A stretch of DNA of 18,849 bases, from NCBI GenBank assembly GCA_029565415.1, contig JAKQOH010000170.1, positions 1 to 18,849 on the forward strand, written 5' to 3'. This document shows positions 8,201-13,374 of this stretch, one piece after another. A program made the translations under genes and the position numbers. The stretch's first letter is position 1, and each line of letters begins with the position of its first letter. Source of the DNA: Candidatus Rifleibacteriota bacterium (GTDB taxonomy: Bacteria; Riflebacteria; Ozemobacteria; Ozemobacterales; Ozemobacteraceae). The notes under the pieces were generated by a model. The model ran no database searches. It was not told the origin of the DNA and saw nothing but the letters and a program-made list of their open reading frames with translations.

Positions 8201-8464
8201 TTCACGCCGGTCGCTCCGGCCTGTCAGGAACTTTTCTCCCCTCGAGGTCGGCGGTCTTTCGGTGCGCTGCTGCGGCTTCTTGGGGTGCCAGGGCTGTGGC
8301 AGGTGGAGTGGGAGCGAAATATATTTATTTCAATATATATTCTGCAATGCCGGCATGCCGGCCGCTCGAGCTTGGTCGGGAAAACGATGGCCTGGGACGG
8401 CTGTGATCCGGCCAATACGTTCCTGGGGGCCGATCTGTCGGAGGGAACGTCGTTGCCGAGGTGA
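5210..8464 (+). CDS. Large protein with Lon-type serine protease domain
   Basis: A 1084-residue protein overlapping the zinc-finger gene by 11 bp. ATG 5210 has a poorly spaced AGGA, so the true start may be slightly downstream or depend on coupling. Residues about 180-345 match the Lon (S16) proteolytic domain: LKTDGFSGSL with candidate nucleophile Ser253, LAVTGKLSDTGRVESVAHTE, then VKAKIAL with candidate base Lys297, and VVVPSEDLEE. The Ser-Lys spacing of 44 is close to the 43 of E. coli Lon (Ser679, Lys722). The usual Pro before Ser is Phe. There is no Walker A/B AAA+ module, so this is not a classical ATP-dependent Lon. Residues 1-180 are unrecognised, and 350-1040 appear helical, possibly a repeat scaffold or sensor. 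Its position after sigma- and anti-sigma-like genes suggests regulated cleavage of the anti-sigma. The last 45 residues follow an AT-rich islet and look atypical. Confidence 0.85.
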   Translation: MTADQARTRRDVGRPHPDGAARPVPSGALRAICAHFQARLRLLQYPGRATDRVVESAFPREPISGTPELSAIVRFGRTLPLPMRFLPRSSEALWSLGYQALGVMDMELDKAWEGGCARIPMLPEDLRDMAGKIRSAFPGEDEFAERLLAIADQKEKLLHGGVLAAREAPGHLPGLAFPVILDGKGPPTVVWEAVFTGNLAGVFRPSRSRAGSSFAEGIERAGGLIRNRFGDSVDTRLLCPATHLFGLKTDGFSGSLAMWAALWLAAMGVRVPGGALAVTGKLSDTGRVESVAHTEVKAKIALSCGFPYVVVPSEDLEEGPDWMRRDGRIVGIRDCDQFHEWLLLADPEYSIRGKLFHIARGVRSPKLLPAEESIRPVIAADLEAGTWADTWQNLRRVARESPRSGGEKRWRAVVGTCRKALAGLLRENQSARIPRQRWFGLFRAIVPESVFLLHLPLLLERYGRHERALADQLYARLGHRLADQDLQLDLALKWGSGLFLSPEVSPWARDREFRERYPLLCWLLFSDPFVALEAMSGWQPLTSLEEQWRRRIFRGLQQLEPGELANPENENQRGVRRILAFAARSGSPAGDGRLCENSLGVWEFRPAVANVTPIDHRPKRMLQILLLSERLTRAERQTLSRHFRAHVECRRPTPDDRLLVEDLLRCRPTDEDERWRLARRCGSSALQMLKNCEAVLKPRGKQRGRRSHNWIELLRDAWRVEGEPEVAENERRERIRSLDNALTRALGNLFDGTIGDVKEQAFQCLVNPALVLARLSLSFEAAGRVSDGIGAHLDRWYAFIVEKPLPGLGYRSDLVRECLLHWAGRLTGEGHLPEPRWSRRRSLGLSFWSGFHGVGGKTGKPVSGEEWLKWILCAVRNGEPSVIWLPVMEAILSQQEWSLLETELDRHRATLVARTDGTDLEMNLLGLRLCRAAWPKRAIWKSFPSEWFLSANEWVRGMHDKAHRVRTTEEGLAPLGIGWLRGEVPWGLGRRLAGSRGFTPVAPACQELFSPRGRRSFGALLRLLGVPGLWQVEWERNIFISIYILQCRHAGRSSLVGKTMAWDGCDPANTFLGADLSEGTSLPR

Positions 8465-8497
8465 AAAAAAGCCCCTCTTCGTGGGGACGAAGAGGGG
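8463..8497 (-). terminator. Intrinsic terminator of the leftward gene at 8549-9079
   Basis: A perfect 10-bp stem pairs CCCCTCTTCG (8472-8481) with CGAAGAGGGG (8488-8497) around a 6-base loop. On the minus strand it is followed by seven T (plus-strand A run 8464-8470). It sits directly after the stop of the Lon-like gene and may also affect that transcript. Confidence 0.9.
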
Positions 8498-8548
8498 TGC
8501 AAGAGTAAAGGAGGATTTCAGTAAAAAGGAGAAGAGGGAGAGGAAGAA

Positions 8549-9079
8549 TCAGAGGGTCAGGGCTTTGTCGACACGTTTGATCGTGTTGAGGGTCGTCTGG
8601 AAGTAGATCTCTTCGGGGGTTCGGGGCGCGGGGCCGGCTTCGCGGGTGGGGAGGCCGTCGTCCGCTTTCTGCGAGTCGAGTTCGGACCAGACCTGCTCGA
8701 CCTGTTCCCAGAAGGCGTCGATCTGGCCGGTCGGTTTGTTCTGAAGGGAAGGGTGATTGCGGACCATCTTCTGGATGGCATCCAGTTCGGAGCCGCTGAA
8801 ACGCTCTTTCAGATTGGCGAGGAACGGGCGGGCTTCGCTGCTGATGCCGTTCTGGCCGGCCTGGGAGGCGAGAACGGTCGCGGCGAACGACATCTGATCC
8901 TGGCGGGGCATGCGCTGCGTCAGGTTCCAGAAGTCCTGGAGCATGTTCGGCACCTGGAAGGAGGAGTGCTCCATCCGGCGCTCGGTGTTGTCGAAGATGA
9001 TGGCCGGTTCGTTGGTGCGGCTGCGGGCGGCCGGGGATTCGAGCCGCGGCATCCGGGAGTTGAGGGTTCCGACGTTCAT
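8549..9079 (-). CDS. Hypothetical protein, soluble and helical
   Basis: A 176-residue protein of unknown function. The start is supported by GGAGG on the minus strand (complement of 9086-9090) seven bases or so before the ATG at 9079-9077, and the gene ends about 50 bp before a strong terminator. The first 35 residues are polar and probably disordered (TLNSRMPRLESPAARS). The middle is predicted helical with MLQDFWNLTQRMPRQDQMSF, FLANLKERFSGSELDAIQKM and IDAFWEQVEQVWSELD. A Pro-rich linker leads to a last helix, YFQTTLNTIKRVDKALTL. No signal peptide, membrane segment or metal motif is seen. It faces the Lon-like gene tail to tail and so is not part of that operon. I do not recognise a family. 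A longer antisense-frame reading across it is a shadow. Confidence 0.75.
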   Translation of the reverse strand: MNVGTLNSRMPRLESPAARSRTNEPAIIFDNTERRMEHSSFQVPNMLQDFWNLTQRMPRQDQMSFAATVLASQAGQNGISSEARPFLANLKERFSGSELDAIQKMVRNHPSLQNKPTGQIDAFWEQVEQVWSELDSQKADDGLPTREAGPAPRTPEEIYFQTTLNTIKRVDKALTL

Positions 9080-9230
9080 GTGGTGCCTCCATGCGACGTT
9101 TGATCTTTTCTACGAGGGATATCGGCAGTTTGCCGCTCATGCATGAGCCGGATTTTTGAAAAAGTTTTGAACGGCTTCTGCGACACTGCGGGAGATGCTC
9201 CGTTGAAATTTCCCTCGGATTCAAGAACGC

Positions 9231-9375
9231 ATCCGCAGATGGAGGGCAGATGAACGCAGATGAAAAACCAGAGAGGAACGAACGCCTGGCCCCCCCTTGT
9301 TTCCAGGATGCGACGCAAACTCGATGGTTGAAGACGCTCAGGATTTCATCTGCGTCATCTGTGCCATCTGTGGAT
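9231..9375. repeat. Inverted-repeat element of CATCTGCG-type units
   Basis: The segment 9231-9265 (ATCCGCAGATGG ... GCAGATGAACGCAGATGAAA) and the segment 9345-9375 (TTTCATCTGCGTCATCTG ... CCATCTGTGGAT) are near-complements with a few small gaps, enclosing about 80 bp. Each arm is itself a short tandem of ATCTGCG/ATCTGTG units. Repeats of this wording occur between genes in many unrelated bacteria. No transposase is present. A second short tandem, with units of CTCTGTGT / CCTCTGTGT / TCTCCGTG, lies at 9424-9450. Confidence 0.7.
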
Positions 9376-9423
9376 CGGTCCTTTTGACGAAACCCACATA
9401 CCAGGATCCGATCCTCCGTGAAA

Positions 9424-9450
9424 ACTCTGTGTCCTCTGTGTTCTCCGTGA
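9424..9450. repeat. Short degenerate tandem, about 9-bp period
   Basis: Units resembling CTCTGTGT, CCTCTGTGT and TCTCCGTG follow one another just right of the inverted-repeat element. The reading frame is not conserved and no gene is seen. It probably belongs to the same class of dispersed intergenic repeat. Confidence 0.5.
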
Positions 9451-9729
9451 TGAAGCCGTTTTCCGGGGTGTCTCTTTCGGCTGCCAACGAGGGTGGATAT
9501 GTGGGAGGAACCACCCATGCCAGGGCGCCGTTCGGCCAACCGGTGAAGAGGGTCGGGAATGTTGCCGATCGGGGAGGGTGAAAGAAGGGCGTATCGTGCC
9601 GCATACGTGAGTCCAGAAAATATTCCGGGGTCTCAGGACCGCTCAGCTTGCAGAAACGGCTTGAATCCACGGATCCGGTATGCCGATGTTTTCCCGTGCG
9701 AAATTTTTATACAATTTTCAGGACTCCCC

Positions 9730-9758
9730 TTGTGGGATGAGATTCTGGATGCTATAAG
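9730..9758 (+). promoter_or_regulatory. Sigma-70-like promoter in the 9-10 kb intergenic region
   Basis: TTGTGG at 9730-9735 and TATAAG at 9753-9758 are separated by exactly 17 bases. An intrinsic terminator lies about 200 bp downstream at 9948-9973, so the pair would define a short transcript. Confidence 0.4.
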
Positions 9759-9773
9759 GAGTTGACGCTCGCG

Positions 9774-9860
9774 ATGGAAGTTCTTCCGGATGCTCCAGAA
9801 AGAGCAGCGGAGCGGGCGCAGAAGAGAAAGCGACAAAGGCAGGCAGACAAGCTTCCATGA
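9774..9860 (+). CDS. Possible 28-residue basic peptide (doubtful)
   Basis: ATG 9774 opens a 28-codon frame ending TGA 9858-9860, rich in Ala, Arg, Lys and Gln (AAERAQKRKRQRQADKLP). AAGGAG at 9756-9761 is 12 bases upstream, which is long for a ribosome site. A second frame (ATG 9857, stop 10025-10027, 56 codons, very Arg-rich) overlaps by ATGA but runs through the terminator hairpin, which argues against it. Composition alone does not support coding, and a non-coding RNA is just as likely. Confidence 0.15.
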   Translation: MEVLPDAPERAAERAQKRKRQRQADKLP

Positions 9861-9947
9861 CTGGTGACGAACCCTCATCGCTGATTTCACGGCGCCGCCG
9901 ACTGAGGCGACGCATCGTGGAAATTCCGGTTAGAATCAAGCAATCAC

Positions 9948-9973
9948 GCTTCCCCGCTGCGGGAGGCTTTTTT
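9948..9973 (+). terminator. Intrinsic terminator in intergenic DNA
   Basis: GCTTCCC (9948-9954) pairs with GGGAGGC (9961-9967) with one G-T wobble and a 6-base loop, followed by six T (9968-9973). No confident gene ends here. Together with the promoter-like site at 9730-9758 it suggests a short independent RNA. Confidence 0.65.
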
Positions 9974-10135
9974 CTTTGTCCGGAATTCCGTGGCCAGGCG
10001 GTCACCCAGGGAGGCCAAGCGGCGTAGGGTTGCGGGTTGACGCGAGTGCGGAGCCGCGAGGCTCAAGGGACTCCACGACGCCTGGCGAGGGCGGGTGGAG
10101 GGTCGGTCGGGAGGCCGGCCTTATAACAAAATGAC

Positions 10136-10225
10136 ATGGATCAAGAAACCCCTGGGAGTACGAATGCAGGATCGCTGAAGCTCGATACCACCTCCGGAAA
10201 CGAGAACAAGGCGGAGGTGCTGTGA
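10136..10225 (+). CDS. Possible 29-residue leader or precursor peptide before ATP-grasp operon
   Basis: ATG 10136 opens a 29-codon frame whose TGA (10223-10225) overlaps the ATG of the first ATP-grasp gene (10225). The peptide is small and polar and includes SLKLDTTSGNENKAEVL at the C-terminus. No Shine-Dalgarno site is seen. A TATAAC at 10122-10127 could be a -10 element giving a nearly leaderless message, but there is no good -35. A frame this short arises easily by chance. The stop/start overlap and its position before two ligases and a GNAT gene make it worth recording as a possible coupled leader or substrate peptide. Confidence 0.2.
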   Translation: MDQETPGSTNAGSLKLDTTSGNENKAEVL

Positions 10226-11244
10226 TGAGAGTGGCACTTGCAGTGAACAGAAGCGACAGGTATCAGAGCGGATTCAGTGGTCCTGATGATGAATATGAGG
10301 AGTTTGACTCTCCCGAGACCGCGGCTGCTATAGCGAATACAATAGAAAGTTTCGGCCATACGGTCGACGTGCTCGAGGCCGATGCGACCTTCCCCGAGAC
10401 GCTGGCCCGCGGAAAATACGATTTCGTTTTCAACATTGCCGAAGGGCTGCGCGGCCGGTGCCGCGAATCCCAGGTTCCGGCCGTTTCCGAAATGCTGGGG
10501 ATCGCGTATTCCGGTTCGGATGCGGTGACCCTGGGCGTGACGCTCGACAAGGAGCTCGCGAAGCGCGTCGTGGGGGGCCGCGTGCCCACCGCCGGCGGCA
10601 AGCTGTTCAAGACGGCCCGGAGCATCGATCTGCGCGGGCTGAAGTTCCCGCTGCTGATCAAGCCGAATGCCGAGGGCTCCAGCAAGGGGATCACCAACGC
10701 CTCGCGGATCACCGAGGCCGAGGGGGCGAAGGAGCGGATCGCCGCTCTGATCGATGCCTACAACGGCCCCGTTCTCGCCGAGGAGTTCCTGCCCGGCCTC
10801 GAGTGCACGGTCGGCGTGGTCGGCAACGAGATGCCGCGCGTCGTCGGGGCGATGGAGATCTCGCCCCGCAACGTGCCGCTCGAAGAGTTCGTCTACTCGC
10901 TCGAGACCAAGCGCGACTACCTCAACCAGGTCGATTACCACATCCCGCCGCGCGTTTCCCCCGAAACGCTGAAGCAGATCTACAAAGTCGCGATCGAGGC
11001 CTACAAAGCCCTCGAGTGCCGCGATTTCGCCCGCGTCGACGTGCGGCTCGACTCGGCCGGCAAGCCCCGGTTCATCGAGTGCAACCCGCTCCCCGGCCTC
11101 TCGCCCGTGAAAGGTGATCTCGTCATCCTGGCGAAGGCGTCGGGAATGACCTATCGCGAGCTGATCGGCGAGATTCTCGATGCCTCGATGTCCCGCCAGG
11201 GGCTGCTGATCCAGCAGAGAGCCGAACTCAAATGCGCGTCCTGA
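10225..11244 (+). CDS. D-Ala-D-Ala-ligase-like ATP-grasp enzyme, first copy
   Basis: A 339-residue protein. ATG 10225 is chosen over GTG 10222 because GGAGGT (10213-10218) is six bases before it. The N-terminal part is Ddl-like: KYDFVFNIAEGLRGRCRES (about 64-82), GIAYSGSDAVTLGVTLDK (92-109) with the conserved Lys109. The ATP-grasp core follows: FPLLIKPNAEGSSKGI (141-156), VLAEEFLPGLECTVGVVG (183-200), FARVDVR (268-274) and RFIECNPLPGL (282-292), where Glu285 and Asn287 fit the Mg-binding positions. The family joins a carboxylate to an amine using ATP through an acyl-phosphate. A true Ddl usually has a glycine-rich loop and a more standard ENT-PG end, so the substrate is probably not D-alanine. 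It overlaps the next gene by 13 bp and heads a four-gene operon with a second ATP-grasp, a GNAT and a CxxCxxCC protein. Confidence 0.9.
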   Translation: MRVALAVNRSDRYQSGFSGPDDEYEEFDSPETAAAIANTIESFGHTVDVLEADATFPETLARGKYDFVFNIAEGLRGRCRESQVPAVSEMLGIAYSGSDAVTLGVTLDKELAKRVVGGRVPTAGGKLFKTARSIDLRGLKFPLLIKPNAEGSSKGITNASRITEAEGAKERIAALIDAYNGPVLAEEFLPGLECTVGVVGNEMPRVVGAMEISPRNVPLEEFVYSLETKRDYLNQVDYHIPPRVSPETLKQIYKVAIEAYKALECRDFARVDVRLDSAGKPRFIECNPLPGLSPVKGDLVILAKASGMTYRELIGEILDASMSRQGLLIQQRAELKCAS

Positions 11245-12224
11245 TCCTCGTCAACGCCCCGGCCGTCGTCGAACGCTGGGAAGGCGAAGCCGCCTCGGAT
11301 CGCGGTGTCGAACATGCCGCCACGGCGGTGCGCTCGGCTCTGGAACGCCGCGGCCACGAGGTCGCGCCCCTGCTCGTGGGGGCCGACCCCGGGCCGCTGC
11401 TCCGCGCCGTCCGCGAGTTCCATCCGGATGCCGTCTTCAACCTGTGCGAGACGATCGGCGGGAACAGCCGCCTCGAGGCCGCCGTGCCCTTCCTGCTGCG
11501 CTGGCTCAAGGTGCCCTGTACGGGGAATCCGCCCGAAGCGCTGGTGCTGCTTCTCGACAAGATCTGCACCAAGCGCCTCCTGCGCGATGTCGGCATGCCG
11601 ACCCCGACGTTCGCGGCCCTCTATGACGAGCGCGGGATCGAAGGCTGGAGCGACTGGCCGGCGATCCTCAAGCCCTCGACCGAGGATGCCTCGCTGGGCA
11701 TCGATTACGGCAGCGTGGTGTATGACGCGGCTGCCGCGAAAGAGCGGTTCGAGCTGTTGTATGACCGGTTCGGCCTGCCCGTCCTGATCGAGCGGTTCAT
11801 CGACGGCCGCGAGCTGAACGTCGCCATCCTCGACACCGAGGACGGCCTGAAGTTCGGCATCAACGAGATCGACTACTCTCAGCTTCCGCCCGGCCGGCCC
11901 AAGATCCTGACCTACGATGCGAAGTGGAGCGAGAGTTCGGAAGAGTTCATGAAAACGCCGGTCAAGGCTCCCGCCGAGCTCACCCCCGAGCTCGATGCCG
12001 AGGTTCGGCGGCTCGCGGCAAGCGCTTTCAAGGCTCTCGATCTGCGCGGGTATGCCCGCCTCGATCTGCGGGTCGATGCCGAAGGCAGGCCCTGGATCCT
12101 CGAACTGAACCCGAATCCCGACATCAGCCCCGACACCGGCTTCGTCAAATCGCTTCCCCAGATGGGCCTCGCGTATGACGAAGCGGTCGAGCAGATCGCC
12201 CGGATGGCGATCCGGCCGCGATGA
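11232..12224 (+). CDS. D-Ala-D-Ala-ligase-like ATP-grasp enzyme, second copy
   Basis: A 330-residue protein starting at ATG 11232 inside the end of the previous gene. It is a second, clearly diverged member of the same fold: DAVFNLCETIGGNSRLEAAV (66-85), CTGNPPEALVLLLDK (96-110) with Lys110, WPAILKPSTEDASLGI (142-157), VLIERFIDGRELNVAIL (184-200), ARLDLRVD (275-282) and WILELNPNPDISPDTGF (288-304). Glu291 and Asn293 match Mg/ATP ligands. The two ligases differ in nucleotide-loop and C-terminal motifs (ECNPLPGL against ELNPNPDIS), so they probably act on different substrates or in succession, as paired ATP-grasp ligases do in some peptide pathways. No signal peptide is seen, so it is cytoplasmic. 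The stop overlaps the GNAT start by 4 bp. Confidence 0.9.
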   Translation: MRVLILVNAPAVVERWEGEAASDRGVEHAATAVRSALERRGHEVAPLLVGADPGPLLRAVREFHPDAVFNLCETIGGNSRLEAAVPFLLRWLKVPCTGNPPEALVLLLDKICTKRLLRDVGMPTPTFAALYDERGIEGWSDWPAILKPSTEDASLGIDYGSVVYDAAAAKERFELLYDRFGLPVLIERFIDGRELNVAILDTEDGLKFGINEIDYSQLPPGRPKILTYDAKWSESSEEFMKTPVKAPAELTPELDAEVRRLAASAFKALDLRGYARLDLRVDAEGRPWILELNPNPDISPDTGFVKSLPQMGLAYDEAVEQIARMAIRPR

Positions 12225-12700
12225 AACCGGTCATTCGGGAGCTGCGGCCCGGCGATCGGGCCGCCATCGAGTCCATGGTGCGCGCGACGGGCTTCTTTTC
12301 GGAAGAAGAGGTCGTCGTTGCGCTCGAACTGGTCGATGTCGCGCTCGGAAGCGAGAACCAGACGGATTACTATTTCGCCGTGGCCGAGCTTGACGGCCGC
12401 CCGGTCGGCTATGCCTGCCACGGTCTTCGTCCCCTGACCCTGGGAACCTGGGATCTGTACTGGATCGTCGTCGATCCGCGCGTGCAGCGCTCCGGGGCCG
12501 GGTCGGCGCTCCTCGCCTGGAGCGAAGCTGACGTCCGGCGGCGGGGGGCGCGCATGCTCGTCGCCGAGACCTCGGGAAAGCCCCTCTACGAGCCGACCCG
12601 GAACTTCTATCTCGGCCGGGGCTACACCGAGGATGCGCGGATCCGGGATTTCTACAAGCCCGGCGACGATCTCGTGATGTATATCAAAAGATTTATATGA
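12221..12700 (+). CDS. GNAT-family N-acetyltransferase
   Basis: A 159-residue protein. ATG 12221 overlaps the previous stop in ATGA. The GNAT core is visible: IRELRPGDRAAIESMV at 5-20, YYFAVAELDGRPVGYACHG (50-68), the beta4 strand LYWIVVDPRVQ (79-89) and the acetyl-CoA pyrophosphate loop Q89-R-S-G92-A-G94 (the QxxGxG/A motif), then an alpha helix and the C-terminal NFYLGRGYTEDARIRDFYKPGDDLVMYIK. The family transfers acetyl from acetyl-CoA to an amine. Its place between two ligases and a metal-binding protein suggests N-acetylation of the ligase product or of a precursor. The actual substrate is unknown. It is of normal length for a single-domain GNAT. Confidence 0.92.
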   Translation: MKPVIRELRPGDRAAIESMVRATGFFSEEEVVVALELVDVALGSENQTDYYFAVAELDGRPVGYACHGLRPLTLGTWDLYWIVVDPRVQRSGAGSALLAWSEADVRRRGARMLVAETSGKPLYEPTRNFYLGRGYTEDARIRDFYKPGDDLVMYIKRFI

Positions 12701-13299
12701 TTCGCTCTCTTTCGAGGGAGTATCCCTCCCGGTATGGCGTGCCGGTCCTGCGGCGTGTCGATACCGAGATTTTCGAACGGCGCGTCTTCGGAACCTGCAT
12801 GGATTGCGGGCATTGCGCCGATTCGTGCTGCTTTTACGGGGTAGACGTGGATGTCCTGAACGTCGGGCGCATCCTGCAGGCGGCCGACCGGATCACGGCG
12901 TTCACGGGAATCCGCTCCGAAGATTTTTTCCTGAAGCAGACCACCCCGGATCCGGAGTTCCCGGGAGGGGCCTTCGTCCGGACGAACACCGTGGATGGCC
13001 GGTGCGTTTTTCTCGATACCGGCCCGGGGCGAAGGGGATGCCGGCTGCATGCCTACTGTCTTCAGAGCGGGATCGATTATCACGAGCTGAAACCGATGGT
13101 GAGCAGCCTGTTCCCCGTGACGTTCGATGACGGCCTGCTCCATGCGATGGACGAGGTGACCGAAGGCTCGCTGGCCTGTCTCGGCGACGGGCCGACCCTG
13201 TACCGGAGCACCCGGGAGGAGTTGCACTACTACTTCGGCGCAGCGCTGGTCGAGGAGCTGGATGCTCTCGAGCGATCATCTTCACCGGCGGTGAAGTAA
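12697..13299 (+). CDS. CxxCxxCC (YkgJ-like) metal-binding protein
   Basis: A 200-residue protein whose ATG (12697) overlaps the GNAT stop by 4 bp. The N-terminal half carries GTCMDCGHCADSCC (Cys34, Cys37, Cys40, Cys44, Cys45), close to the zinc/iron-chelating CxxCxxCC signature of the YkgJ group. Further cysteines lie at 103 (GRCVFLD), 115 (GCRLHAYC), 121 and 161. Family members are thought to bind a metal or Fe-S cluster, but the reaction of most is unknown, so no catalytic claim is made. Residues 122-185 appear alpha-helical with Glu/His-rich parts. It is soluble, with no signal peptide. It closes the ATP-grasp/GNAT operon, 13 bp before a very strong terminator hairpin. Confidence 0.88.
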   Translation: MIRSLSREYPSRYGVPVLRRVDTEIFERRVFGTCMDCGHCADSCCFYGVDVDVLNVGRILQAADRITAFTGIRSEDFFLKQTTPDPEFPGGAFVRTNTVDGRCVFLDTGPGRRGCRLHAYCLQSGIDYHELKPMVSSLFPVTFDDGLLHAMDEVTEGSLACLGDGPTLYRSTREELHYYFGAALVEELDALERSSSPAVK

Positions 13300-13312
13300 A
13301 CGAACCGCAAAT

Positions 13313-13358
13313 AACGACGGCGGCCCGATCGATCACCGATCGGGCCGCCGTCGTTTTT
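13313..13358. terminator. Strong bidirectional terminator between convergent operons
   Basis: A perfect 19-bp stem (13313-13331 with 13337-13355) closes a 5-base loop and is followed by a T run to 13358. It separates the rightward ATP-grasp operon from leftward hisS. On the minus strand the hairpin is followed by TTATTT, so it may terminate both. Confidence 0.92.
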
Positions 13359-13374
13359 GGGCAGAGTGGTTCGC

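Noticed and set aside
5210..8464. Calling the Lon-like gene a CalpL homologue
   Set aside because: No SAVED domain is recognisable by eye; only the Lon-type protease domain and the genetic context are shared.
9231..9375. Insertion sequence
   Set aside because: No transposase frame and no visible target-site duplication; kept only as an inverted-repeat element.
8325..9539. 404-residue minus-strand frame across the hypothetical gene and the repeats
   Set aside because: It runs through the terminator and intergenic repeats and shares none of the SD-supported start of the 8549-9079 gene.
9915..9950. GGTTAGAATCAAGC, which looks a little like a tRNA T-arm
   Set aside because: No matching acceptor, D-arm or anticodon stem can be drawn; it lies beside an intrinsic terminator.
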